This document shows positions 1 through 11,725 of a stretch of DNA of 64,000 nucleotides, piece after piece. The notes under the pieces are model-generated. The model was not told the origin of the DNA, searched no databases, and saw only the letters and a list, made by a program, of their open reading frames with translations. Source of the DNA: Rhodamnia argentea (taxonomy: Eukaryota; Streptophyta; Magnoliopsida; Myrtales; Myrtaceae); assembly GCF_020921035.1 (NCBI RefSeq), contig NC_063153.1, positions 13,950,001-14,014,000 on the forward strand. The letters are read 5' to 3'. Position numbers and translations under genes: made by a program. How positions within the stretch are numbered: the stretch's first letter is position 1; every line of letters starts with the position of its first letter.

Positions 1-3000
1 GGAGGACTTTGATGATTCTTCAGGAAGTGGAGGAAATAGACCTGCCACAAAGGGGCATTTGGATTCCGTCAAAAGAGCCTGATGTTCTGCCACAACATAA
101 TCTTTGTTCTTATCAAGGAACAGATCAGCCAGATAAGTGACCTGGAAACATTAAGAAACAGTCGATGTCATGAATAAATGACTGGAACGGGACTTTAATT
201 GATGAAAGCAAAACAATAGTTACCTCCCCTGCATAGTGAGATATTGCAAAACTTGTGCGGGAAAGCTTAGGTTTGATAAAGCGCTTGTTGTTCTTAAAGG
301 TTTGATACAACTTCTGAGCGAATGTTTCATGTGTCGACTTAGGGAACATGCTGTAAAACAATCAGAGCGTAAGTCACATGACGAAGCCAGACTTACATTC
401 TATTGATGTGACGAATAAATAGATACCTGCTACCATATACAAGTCCATCGCAGGAACCCAAAAATCATGAAACAGTTACAAAATGGCCTAGGATAAAAGG
501 AAAAATAGAAAGAATTAAGTGTCTGCATACCAGGCTTCATCTAAAAGGGCAATGATCCCTCCAGGTTTCTGCAAGATTTGAAGCATTTCAGATGTTAGTA
601 ATACACAAAATTCAAGTGATCATGAGGAACTTCTAACTCACCATGAAATTAGGTTAAAAATCTGATAACAGCTAATTAAGGAAGGAAAAAAAACAAATTG
701 GCGAGGACCAGACACCTTCTCAATCAGATCCAAGACATCTTGATTATCAACGAACTCTATGTAGCTCCAGTCGATCTCTTCTTTGGTATATTCCTCCTGT
801 TCCATCTTGAAGACATGCTGTGGACACACTTTACCAAAGATCAGGGTAGTGAACCCAAAAACTATATTTGGAATAAAGGCATAACAGAGTTTTATGAACC
901 TGGTTAAAATGTTGCTGCAGTTTCTCATTTGTAAAATTGATGCAGAACTGCTCAAAGCTAGTAAAGAACAATAATCAGATCCAAGTGTCAATCATATGCT
1001 TCTTTCACACATGTCAAAAGTTAATGGCTTACCTGTTGAATTTAAAGCTTTCAAATCCATAAATATCAAGAACCCCAATCAATTGCTTTGAGTTGGGATC
1101 TTGCCCAATTGAACTGTTAATCTTATCCACAAGCCTGGGAAGAAAAATGAAATTGTTAAAGCTTAAACTTTTGTAGAGGAGTCCCTTACCCAAAAAAAAC
1201 TTTTGTAGAGGAGTTTAATTGTTGTTTGTTTATAAAGTAACAGATATAACAAAACAACCCCTGCCATTCAAAAGATCAACAGAAGCAAGCATCAATCCAA
1301 CTCTAATAGGAAGGAGAAAACAGCAACACGAACACAATATAGGCTTAAACAATGATTAAATCCGCGATATACTTGAAAAGTAAACAGCATATTATACGGT
1401 TCAGGTGCCATTGTTGCTCAAGTTTCTTCATGATTTCATTGAAAAAAGGGAAAATTCCAAATAAGAGCCTGTAGGGCTCTCATGGATTCCAAAAAGGGCC
1501 TAACCAAGGGCATTTTCGTCATTTACTTTTTTTTTCTCCTTTTTCGCTTTTTTCCTTTTTTTTCACATTTCTTAATTTATCTTTGTTGCCGCCGGCGAGA
1601 GTCGCCTCGCTCACAGCCCGCCAGCCTCGCCCAAGCCCTCGTCGGTGGTCATCTAGGCGACCCTCGCCCCGCCCGGGCGACGGCGGTCTCACCCAACCCT
1701 CGCCGGTGGCAGGCCATTGCTTGAGACCAGCCACCAGCGAAAAGCAAGGGGAAAAAAAGGAAAAAATAATTTTAAAAAAATGACAAAAATGCCCTTGGTC
1801 AGTCCTTCTTTGAAATAATAGGGGCACTTCACGCCCTTATTTGAGAAAATTAGAACACTTCATGCCATTATTTGGAATTTTCCCTTGAAAGAATACACTT
1901 TCACAGAAAAAGACTTGATAATTAATTAAGTTTCCATTTCAACAGAATACTGAATCTTTGCAAACAGCTCACAATGATCCCTCTGATGCTGCAGCAACAC
2001 AGTTTATGTATATGCCATTCCATGAAAGGCCTCTAGTGGACTGCGATTATCCTATTCCTAATCTAATTATTCCTGGTATTCTATAGCCAGAGCGTCCAAC
2101 TGCAGAAGCTTCCCCACACTGTGGGAGTTGGGAGGGATTAATCTATGCAGCCTACCCTCCCCTAATTTCTGAGAGAGGCTGTTTCCATGACATGAACCTG
2201 TAACGTCAGGCCATAATGGAATGACCTATTACAGCTACATTAAGCCTTGCCCTCTTGATGACCCATAGCAAAAGTAGAAAAAATAAAGTTCTTCAGATTC
2301 ATAGGAAAACATATGCAGTGAATGACATACAAATTCAGGGCAAGCCAAGAAAGCAGGCAGAAAGCAGTAAGAGAGTTGAGAAGGTTAATTACCAATCAAA
2401 CAAGCGAGAATAAATAGTTTTCGCTAGGGCATCCCTGCTACCAAGAGCAGCAACAGGATCCAGAGGTCTTGTGATGATCTCCTCAGGGGTCACCATTACA
2501 CGCTTAATCATTGCATCTTCCAAGCTCTTGACATCGCATCTTGAGAGAGATTAACATATATGTTAACGGGCATGCAGTTAAACACCATATACACTAAAAG
2601 CAGGGTAAGTATGTCCCACCTAAGCAGCTCAGCTGTTGTCTTCAGATGGAACCTAGACTTTTCATCTTTAATGACCGAAGAGTCAATTTCCTGCCCCTTA
2701 GCAAATTCAACATTTCCAAGATGCAGAATTGCAGCTACTACCCTAAAAATTGCCTCCTGAAATAAGCATTTGCAATGAGATTAGATTCAACTGGAAACGA
2801 GGGCTATTTCTGAGAGTTCTTGACAGAAGAGAAAAGGACAAACCTGCTCTTCCTCGCTAATTCCTACAATATCCATGGCCCTTCTGGTTGCGAGGTACTC
2901 GTGGGCATCATCGATTCCATCCAGCTCATAACAGCTGGACTGATTCAAGTAATGGAATGACTTAGGGTCTCCCAATTTGTATCTCTCTCTTTCCTGTTAA

Positions 3001-6000
3001 GCAAGTATTCAATCATTCCTTAGGAATCCAAAGAGTTCGAAACTATCATTAAGCATTGTTTAAAGAAGCAGGTAAAACACTAAAGACCAGTCACGAGAGC
3101 AATCACCTCTTGCGGAGCCGCACAAAGAAGGTAGAAGCAATGGTAATTTCTCTCAGGATCTGAAATTTGGCAAACTCGGGATCTTTCAAGCAAATAAGTC
3201 CTTACAGCTGCCCCAGATATCCTCCCACTCTTGTCAAATTGGATCTCCACGAACTTTCCAAAACGACTACATTAGAGTAAACCCAGCACACATGGAAAAG
3301 TTGTAAGATAACCCCTCCTCAATATAAAAATATCTCCAATGCTATCCAAGTATTCTTCTTAAGTGTAATGAACAGGGATCTAGGGCCAAAAAAATGGGTA
3401 CACAGAAACAGGCAAGAAATTTGAGGTCCAAAACGGCCCAACAAACATCAGCCTTCCACAAATTCTGAGCATTGTAGTGATTGCAGATTTATTTTTTAAG
3501 ATGAGAGCAGCACTAGATTTTCGTGCAGGCTGTGATACAGATCAAGTTCAAGCAGAACATCCAGGCAGCGAAACTGGTAAGGCAGGAACAGTCCACAACT
3601 GTCTTTCAAGCTAGTTGTCCATTGAGGTTTATTCATCGCAACAGGCAGCAGATCTATTGCCTACTCACCTTGAATTATTGTTCCTGACGGTCTTCGCATT
3701 TCCAAATGCTTCAAGAACTGGATTAGACTGTGAAAGTCAGAGACAAAGCACATAGCTAAGTACAGAATTTCGATAAAACACGAAAGGCATAGACCTTCAT
3801 CAATGGAAAGGAACAAAAGATCAATAAGTACAATAGCGCGGGGGAACTTCATCCTACTTCTAAAACTTGTTGTTCCACTGTCCGTCCTTCTACTCCAGAT
3901 CGACCACCCAGATATGCAAGATATCGCATGAGCATCTTCGTTGTCTCAGTCTTACCAGCACCGCTTTCTCCACTTACCAAAATCGAATTGCTCTTTCCCT
4001 CATTTATCATTTCCCTGTGATATATCTCTTACAAGATCAGTAGATGCATTGCAAGAAAATTTCGAAACTTACTCTAAACCAAATAAAGGTTCACCTGTAT
4101 GCAACATCAGCAACAGCAAACACATGAGGACTTAGCTCTCCAAATGCAGCTCCCTTGTACTGCTCCATCATGTGAGTATCATACAAGTGAGGTAGCCGTT
4201 GAAATGGGTTCACTGCAATGAGTATATTCCCTGTGTATGTCTAATACCAAAAAAAAAAAACAAAAATGGCACCTTCAGTTTAACTTCAACCAAGTATTTT
4301 AGCTTGTATTGTGAGATAAAGAAACTGCATCTTACGTAGATTTCGTTGAGTTCATATCTCATGGCCAAGTTATGAAGAACTCCCGGTTCATGCAAATATG
4401 AAAGCTTTGTCATGTCATCCACACCTCCAGGGGGAGCTTCCATATCTTTTGGATATACTTTTGATATGTTACTGACAACCTGCAACATGGATTCAAGTTC
4501 ATTATCATCACCCCAGAAATAGCATCATCAGTAGCACAACGAGGAGTGTCTCGGCGCTCTACATTACAGCAAAGCTTTTCAGACAAAATTATCGTCTCTC
4601 CCCTCGGTAACAAAGTACAACAAGACTTCCTCAGTAGAATTTTCTGGTATAATCTTCTCTTTCTCAGTAGAACTCCAAAACAGAACCATCTCAACAAGTA
4701 CCCTGTCTTAAAAGCTGGATAGAATGTCATTTGGACAGATAATAGCATAACATTTGGTCGGAAAAACCTTACTTTTATGATAAGTGTTGGAAAGTACTGG
4801 TTGGTTGTGAGGGTAGAATAGTAATAAGGGTCAAGGTCATATATATGTAACCCTACTGTGATTATTATCAAATAACAGAAATTATTATTTCTTCAACAAT
4901 AAGAAAACCTCATTTGCACAGTAGGTGTGCTACAAAACTCACCGTTTTTCCATCTATTGTACGAATATGAACTTCTTCACCGTTAATGCGGAAAACTTCA
5001 CCATCAATCCACGCCTGCACTGGATGCTCGACCCATACATGAGAACCAACTATAATATTCACCGGTGCAGCCTACAACAATTTGAGCACAACAAAAATGT
5101 GAAAAGGCCGCATCAAAGCCATTCAAGAATGCATCTATGAATAAATAAATTTCTGCAAAACTACTGAGGTAGAGATATTTGCCTACAATCATCAACATTG
5201 CAAACTTCTCTAGAGCCAGCTCTAGGTATTCTTGATCATCATGGATTTTCCCATAATCAGGTTTTACAAGTATCTTGAGACCATGCTCAGTGGTTGCAAG
5301 GAGGTAAGTGTTGATGACCATATATTTACCGTCCTCAATCATGTCACTCGTTTTTCCAATAAAAGCACACAGTGGTGCTTTGTGGTAGTTTCCATGCACA
5401 CTTATCTTCTTAGCGTTACAGTCCATATAAATAGAAGAACTGCGATATTAGGTTTTAACAACATAACCACGTGTCCTTCTTCATTGGGCTCAACCCCATT
5501 GAACGAATAACTTGCAAACATGTTTGAGGCTGTTCGTTACATGCGAATTCAGGTGGACTAATGCTACTTGAGTACTCCAAAACAAAAAATATAACATCCA
5601 ATTTGAAGTATCACATGAAATTTTAAAGTTCACTTGAAGCTGGATTGCAAAAGTCTAACATCCAATTTGGACTAGGAATTAGAAATAAATCAAGAGGCAG
5701 CCCACAAGTTTGCAATGCCATATCGTTCCCTCAAGTTGATGTGGGAACGCACAATTTCTCGATTGCGGCAGGTTTGTAAACCATCTTTACTTAACTAGAA
5801 ATACTGCCAGCAAGCATGACTTAGCTGCCTAAACCGATATTTCGTTCTCCAGAGTTTTTCTTCTGTGGTAGCCATATTCTATTCCATGCTCCAATCACCA
5901 TTAGTCACTCGCCTCAGTTCCAACTAGTTATTCCGATCACTACTCGCTATGGGCCTCTACCATTAGTCGCTCAGGATAGTTCCCATAAAGAGGCGCACAT

Positions 6001-6382
6001 ATTTGATTAACACTGAAATGGATTCATCAAACAATTCAAACTGTCTCAAGTCAAAACACTGCTAATCACCTTAATTCACAGAGAACCAATAAAGTTGAAA
6101 ATTTTACTTAAAAACCCGAGCAGCTTCTACTTAAGCTCTCCCACAATTAAAGTGCGTCGGTATTTCAGCTAAAAAACACACCTAACACCACCAATAGAAC
6201 CAAGTTCAACATGCTTTTCATTCACGATATCGAACAGGCTAGCGTTATGTTCAATCAAGCAATTCGAGCTACAATCAGAAGGCTCAACCGATTCAGCATA
6301 GCAAAATCAACAAGTCCATAATCTACACTGATCGAACAACACATGACAAAGCCACTGAATCACACCACCGCTACTGACCATG
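1..6382 (-). CDS. Class XI myosin heavy chain, N-terminal motor part (partial)
   Basis: Actin-based motor that moves organelles and vesicles along F-actin in plant cells. Exons on the minus strand: 5071-4943, 4479-4336, 4240-4095, 4014-3858, 3727-3669, 3266-3107, 2993-2844, 2756-2620, 2539-2393, 1134-1033, 957-900, 817-716, 568-531, 350-224 and 141-1. All junctions are GT-AG and the phases add up. The first ATG is inferred as a lone-codon exon at 6382-6380 (ATG followed by GTCAGT), because the 5071 exon starts in phase 0 at A-A-P-V-N-I-I-V. About 600 residues are encoded here: SH3-like N-terminus, P-loop GESGAGKT (about 156-163), switch I NNNSSRFG (about 209-216) and switch [10 protein letters not shown] (about 434-441). 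The rest of the motor, the IQ motifs, coiled coil and tail lie beyond base 1. Family assignment is secure; the XI-K-like subgroup is a guess from similarity. The start exon is the weakest part. Confidence 0.93.
1448..1884. mobile_element. Mutator-like MITE inside a myosin intron
   Basis: A 437-bp insertion in the intron between the exons at 2539-2393 and 1134-1033. The ends are perfect 17-bp terminal inverted repeats starting GGGAAAATTCCAAATAA. They are flanked by 9-bp direct repeats that differ at one base (TTGAAAAAA at 1439-1447 and TTGAAAGAA at 1885-1893), the duplication length expected of Mutator-like elements. Inside, a T/C-rich arm, a GC-rich core (about 1590-1740) and an A/G-rich arm allow a foldback. 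There is no transposase, so it is non-autonomous. Confidence 0.75.
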
Positions 6383-6880
6383 GATTAATTCACCGCCGAT
6401 CTCCCCCTCCCTCTCAACTCATGCGAGAAACGATCGAGCCGCGCGGAATCGAACTCGGCGACTCAGATCGGCCGCCGCCGAGACTGTTGGCCCCGCCGGT
6501 CCCAAGCTCCAACGCCAATTCCGAGAGCGAGAAAGACAGAGACAGAAGGTTCGAAGTCGATGAGCCGAACGAGGCGACGAGCGCAAGCGAAATTCGAGGT
6601 TTCTCTCTCCCTTTTCTTTCTTCCCTCTCCTTTCTATCGCACTTTCCTCTTTCCTCGAATGCCTTCTGGTTGGTGTGTTTCTCTCTCCAGAGCAAAAGCG
6701 AGACGTTCGAGTTTGAGCTGTTCTCTTCTCTGTGCGGCTTTCTCTCACTAGAGAAATGGGGAAAAATCAAATTCAATTCGCTTCCTTTTTCCTTCTCTGT
6801 GGTGGTCGCCTGGGGTCGTAGAGAGAGAGAGAGAGAGAAGGACAGTCGTGGTCTCCACAAACGATGATTAAGGTGTCTTA
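6383..6880 (-). promoter_or_regulatory. Probable 5' leader and promoter of the myosin gene
   Basis: This stretch upstream of the inferred myosin ATG is pyrimidine/purine rich, with GA/TC runs near 6820-6840, and more GC-rich than the flanking intergenic DNA, as is common for plant 5' untranslated regions. Long open frames here are low-complexity (Ser/Arg/Glu rich) and look non-coding. No clear TATA box was found. Confidence 0.4.
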
Positions 6881-6999
6881 AACCGACATTTAAGTACCTG
6901 ATTAGTGTGTTAATTACCCTATTTTTGTGGGGGTGTCCTTTTTCGGACACTAATTTCCGGTGTGACGATACTCACCGACTACCTTTTCCTCGGACGGAT

Positions 7000-8135
7000 G
7001 AAAATGTTTTTATCTTTTAACCTCCGAATATTTTACGAAAAATAATAATTTGAAAATCATTTTTTTTTTGAAAAATGATATCTTGTGTTGCTTGAATAAT
7101 AAATCTATGAGAAATATTCTTATTTTTCGTGAAAAATAAATGATTTAAAAATTATTTTCTAAAAAATGATTGCTTTTATTTCTTACAACAATGAATGAAC
7201 GAAAAATACTTTTATCGCTCATGAAAATAATTAGATATAAAATGTTGTCGATAATGAAAAAATATTTTGCGTTGGTTTATTCTTTCAAGCGATTGTTGCC
7301 GATAATGAAAAAAAAAATTGTTGGAAAGACAAGCGATGCCTTTGTGACATTCTGGATTAATTTACTGAGATATTGTCAGCTTTGACTAGTACTATGCCCC
7401 ATTCCATACCAAGTCTTGTGATTTTGTCCTTTTGAGCACATGTGAGCACCTTTCTAGGAGGTCGCCTATCTTGGAAGTGCTCTCATCTGAGCACGCTTAG
7501 TTTTGAAATTTCTAAGTATTGCCGTTACATCAAAAGGCGCTCTGTGAGTTAATTCCATTATATATACGTATATACATATATATTTATATATATTCCAGAA
7601 TCGACTTTCCTTCAATGCACGGTTCGGTTCGTTCTTGCCCCATTCGCCATCTTAAAAGTAGGGGTGAACATAGTTTTAAGTTCCAAAGTATGCGGGGTAG
7701 GTTCTAAATTTCAAAAATTGAAAATTTTGTTTTGATGGGTAACTTTCAAGTAAGTGGAACTTGTAATCGTTCACACCTACCTAGAAGCCTGTTAGGAGCT
7801 GCTCCTTGTCTAAACTCTCTAGGGCCGACAACCACTCCTTGCCCTTATCGTACTAAGTCGTTATAAGTCCACCAACTTCCACCCAATTCATTCCCGAGCC
7901 ACACAATTGGAGGAGGTTCCACTCTAATACCATATTATTAGATCTTAGATTAACTCACTAAGGTATTATTCGATATTCCACGCATATTGTAACTCGCGAT
8001 TTTGTCCTTTGGCGTGTAAGTGAGCACCTTCTCATGAGTTAATCATCCCGAGAGTGCACCCACCTGAGCACACTCCCCATTCGATTCAAATATGCCCCTT
8101 TCACTATCCTAAAACTCTTACGTGAGCCGCTCCTT
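7000..8135. other. AT-rich intergenic DNA with decayed repeats
   Basis: No gene seen. The stretch 7050-7330 is AT-rich with repeated motifs like AAAAATGATT and GAAAAATA, which recur near 17.5, 51.1 and 58.1 kb. 7560-7592 is a TA-rich run. 7400-7560 and 7960-8130 share a diverged block (GATTTTGTCCTTT followed by GTGAGCACCTT), suggesting two old copies of one repeat. Confidence 0.5.
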
Positions 8136-8143
8136 GTTGAGAC

Positions 8144-8646
8144 TAGGAGTGAGCGGTTCTCGGTCCGATCCGGTTCCCACTTTTCGGAGCTGCGGACCGG
8201 ACCGGCCACCCTCGGAATCGGGAACCGGACCGGACCGTCGGTCCGGTCCGGTCCGCGGTTCCGAAAAGTGGATGCACACTTTGATAGAAGACGCGATCGA
8301 GCTCGAGGTCGAGGAAATAAGGGTTGGTGTACCACGAGCTCGGCGGAGTCAAGGCCTCTTCAATTGGCAGCTCCGAATTGAACTCGTAAATGTCTGTGGC
8401 GCTACGTTAAAGTGAAGCAAAGAAATCCTAAATGCCCCAAACCTAAACAACAAGTAAATGTTAGGTTTATTTTTAAAAAAAATTATAAAAAAAAACCGGT
8501 CCGGTCCTAGGCCTGGGAACCGGGAACCGGACCGCCCCGTCACCGGTTCCAATTTTAGGAACCGGGAACCGGACCGGACCCCCTAAAATCGGGAACTAGA
8601 CCATCGGTCTCGGTCTGATCCGAGCGGTCTTTTTTGCTCACCCCTA
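8144..8646. mobile_element. hAT-type MITE with 8-bp target-site duplication
   Basis: A 503-bp non-autonomous element. The termini are TAGGAGTGAGC on the left and GCTCACCCCTA on the right (inverted, one mismatch), matching the T/CAGGGGTG-type ends known for hAT transposons. A perfect 8-bp direct repeat GTTGAGAC lies at 8136-8143 and 8647-8654, the hAT duplication length. The interior carries many GGACCGGACC / GGTCCGGTCC motifs on both strands that can fold. No transposase is encoded. Confidence 0.88.
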
Positions 8647-8654
8647 GTTGAGAC

Positions 8655-9910
8655 CCTCTAGCCTTGATGATCATTACTGGTTGTTGTATGTACAAAGGAT
8701 AACTTCCACAATTTCCATACTTCGTAATATTAACGGTCCTCTAAAATTTTAAGGTGTCATCCCAACTATAAGCAATACTTAATTTTATGATCTAAGTATT
8801 ATTAAGGGACGGGAGAAATTGGGAATGCCACAACTAATCAAAAAGGGGTCCCGGAGAATTGGCGAGATTTTTCTCATTTCAATAACGATTGGGTTCCTTT
8901 GGCAAACCTTCTATCGATCATGAAATGAAAGTCGGCGGTTTCATCACGAGTTTACATATTTCTGAGTAGTTTCATCGATATTACTCACCAAATTTGGTCT
9001 TTCATTTCATCAATATGCTATTTCATGATTACTATCTTTCTCAATAATCCTTGATATACAAAACCCAGCTCGGCTTAATTTCTTTAATTGGAAATGGACA
9101 AGTCTCAATTAATTGCAATTAAACTACCAAAATTGAATTTCAGAAATTTCTTTGATGGGAGGGGTAAAATCGTCAATGCGAGTCGCGGAGAAGGACATCA
9201 TAGTCAGTAACTCCCGTTTCTAAGGTACGCCAATTTTTGCTTCTCTCTCTCTCTTTGCCCGCAGACAATACAGAACGACATCCGCCCAGCTTTCGCTGGC
9301 GCGTAAGTGATTTTTCCCTTTTCTCATTTCGAAAGCGGCGGGGAGATCGAAATCCCGTACGACTCGCTCGCACCGTCTTAACGTGCTCCGCTGGCTAAAA
9401 AGACGTCATCGCCGTCATCAGCCACCACTAGGAAAGCGACACGTCGACGTCACGTGCGATGCGCCTACGTCGAGCTCAAGCCGTGTGAATTGGGCAAGAC
9501 GCAAGACGTTCGCTCCGGTTCATGCGCGCGAGTCGGCGCTGGTCGGCGCGCCGTCCAAAGAATTTTCGTCTTCGGGGGCACGACCGGTCCGGGCGACAAG
9601 GATGTCACGTGGAAATGACCAAAATAACCCCAACTGTTCATGATGACGTGGCAATGAGCCTCAAGCCTAGTGGCTCACGCGCGTCGGGGTGGGCCGGGCG
9701 ACCAATCCGCGGGCTTTTTTCTCTTTCACTTATTTTTTTCACATTAACCGTGAATCAGCTAATCCACCCACCAATCACAGCATTTGATGAGCATAATTAA
9801 TAAGTTCATGTTTGAACATTAATAAACCTACAAAGTAATCTCGCAATGAGGGTCCCTAAGGCGAGGCCCGTTACTTTCTTTGCGATTAGTTCCGTTAATC
9901 CTAGTCGTTA
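8655..9910. other. Intergenic, nothing recognised
   Basis: No supported gene. 9230-9800 is more GC-rich with short open frames of Arg/Ser-rich composition that look spurious. I see no tRNA, rRNA or clear promoter. Confidence 0.5.
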
Positions 9911-10084
9911 GGCAAGACCCGTTGCTTGTATCCCATTTGCCTCGAATTTATACAGTGAAAAATCCCTAGGCAAGACCCATTGCTTGTGTCCCATTTGCCT
10001 CAAATTTATACTGTGAAAAATCCCTAGGCAAGACCCATTGCTTGTGTCCCATTTGCCTCAAATTTATGCTGTGAAAAATCCCTA
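9911..10084. repeat. 58-bp tandem repeat, three copies
   Basis: The unit starts GGCAAGACCCRTTGCTTG and recurs at 9911, 9969 and 10027. Copies 2 and 3 are nearly identical; copy 1 has a few substitutions. A related GGCGAGGCCCGTTAC block just upstream (about 9859) may be a degraded fourth copy. Confidence 0.92.
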
Positions 10085-10386
10085 ACATGTTCGAAATCAC
10101 CGATCTAACATGTGTACAAGATAAAAGGAAAGTCACTAAAAGAGAAATTAAGAAAGCTTGCGTTCCTCGAATCATAATCTAAGGTAAAATCACTTTGGGT
10201 TGAAAGAACACTCTTGGCAGTACACAGTGGAGATAATGTCTTAGTATATAAGCAAATGATTTATATTCGAGGCATGGTCTCGGATGAACCCGATTGGAAG
10301 CCTGGTGACAAGTCAAGTTGGTTTGATTGGATTTCCACAGGGATCTTGTTTTTTCTTCTATCTTCTTTTCCTATCTAAATATGTAA

Positions 10387-11282
10387 GGCTGCGTTTGGTC
10401 ATTCAAATTTCGAGTCAGGATAGAACTTGATAGAATATAATAGAAATTCAAGGATTTTATCGGATCCTACTTACCGTTTAGCGAACTACGTATTTAAAAT
10501 CGGATAAGCAGAGGCAAGGCACGATTGAGATCGACTCTATTTTGCTGAAATATCAAGATGCTTTAAAAATTATTCATTGATGAATTCTAATGAGTGAGTT
10601 ATTCTTGAGTAGGGGTTTGTGCCATATGAATTCGGGCACAATATCGACGTTGCGAGCCCCGTTAAATCGCTGGTCTCGATTTGGAGTTGAATCATTTGAG
10701 AATGATCCGTTGGCCTTGATTGTTGTCTTGTCGAGTAAGTAAACAAGTGCTAAACAATCTAATTATTCGGCCTCTTTTCGCAAGTTGAAAATGCACTCAT
10801 ACGGGTTGTCCAAGAGAGCCCTTTTGAATGGCGAGATCCATTTTAAAAGTTGATGATCAATCTCGAGTTTTTCATAACATGTCGAGACCCTTTTCGGTTG
10901 TTGGAAAACTTCAAGCGGCTAAAGAACAAGAAACGTGATATCATGTAACACCAAACAATCGATTAAAGAATAAGATCGTAAAGATACCTAACTTTGCGGC
11001 GGAAGATCCTAGCTTGGCGTCGCTGGTGGGATGCCCCACTTGACAATCACTGCCACCGGAGAGGCGGTTCAACGCGGAGGAGAGGCGGTCATTGTGGGAA
11101 AAATCTGGTTCTCCTTGTGTCTGCTCTTTTGAAAAATCCTATCCTAATCTATCTCAACTCTTTCCCGAGATTATTTTCTCCCGACTATATCCCCCTTTAT
11201 CCTATCATAAACATCTATCAAATACAGGATAGGATAAAACATATCATATCCTGACTTATTTCCTGACGACCAAATGCGGCTG
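10387..11282. mobile_element. Harbinger-like non-autonomous element (TAA-flanked)
   Basis: The left end is GGCTGCGTTTGGTC, and the right end GACCAAATGCGGCTG is its imperfect inverse. TAA flanks both sides (10384-10386 and 11283-11285), the 3-bp duplication typical of PIF/Harbinger elements. Sub-terminal sequences also pair (AGTCAGGATAG near the left; CAGGATAGGATA and ATATCCTGACT near the right). The ~896-bp interior holds no transposase-like frame. The family call rests on TIR style and TSD only. Confidence 0.6.
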
Positions 11283-11342
11283 TAATACATATTCGCCTTT
11301 TATCGCCATCGCAATCCACAATCTAAGGGTATAGAAAAAATT

Positions 11343-11725
11343 GCTGACATGACGGTCTAATTAGCGTTGGTCGAAGCCGACATAGATAATTTTTGTAATG
11401 TTTTAAATTTTTTTAATTTTTCTCACCATTTCCTTCTCTTTTCTTTTCCTTTTCCTTTTTCCTCTTTTTTCCTCCGCCGAGCCTCGACCTTTGTCGGCCC
11501 AGGCGATGTTAGCCCTTGTTAGCCTCAGTGAGGGCAGCCATTGCTTGAGGTCGATGACCTCCGCTAGCCATCAACAAGGCTCGCGATGGCCAACAGAGGA
11601 AAAAAGGAAAATACAGAAAAAGGAAAGGAAAGGTAAAAAACAAGTAAAAATTGCAAAAATTGTCAACTTCGGTGTCGGTTGTGCCACGTAAAATGGTCGA
11701 TGCGGACGGATCGTCACGTCATCGG
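11343..11725. mobile_element. Foldback MITE-like element with GC-rich core
   Basis: Imperfect inverted ends (GACATGACGG near 11346; CGTCACGTC near 11712) enclose a T/C-rich arm, a GC-rich core at about 11470-11600 (GAGCCTCGACC...GCTAGCC) and an A/G-rich arm. The layout matches the elements at 1448-1884 and 55867-56401. No target-site duplication was found, so the borders are approximate. Confidence 0.5.

Noticed and set aside
1482..1827. Open frames on both strands at 1.5-1.8 kb
   Set aside because: They fall inside the foldback MITE in the myosin intron; composition is Arg/Pro or Lys/Phe low complexity.
6343..6950. Overlapping frames of 100-178 residues near the myosin 5' end
   Set aside because: They are mirror images on the two strands of a purine/pyrimidine-rich leader, Ser/Arg/Glu rich, with no recognisable domain.
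9840..10090. Possible CRISPR-like array of 58-bp units
   Set aside because: Units are contiguous with no unique spacers; this is a plant minisatellite.
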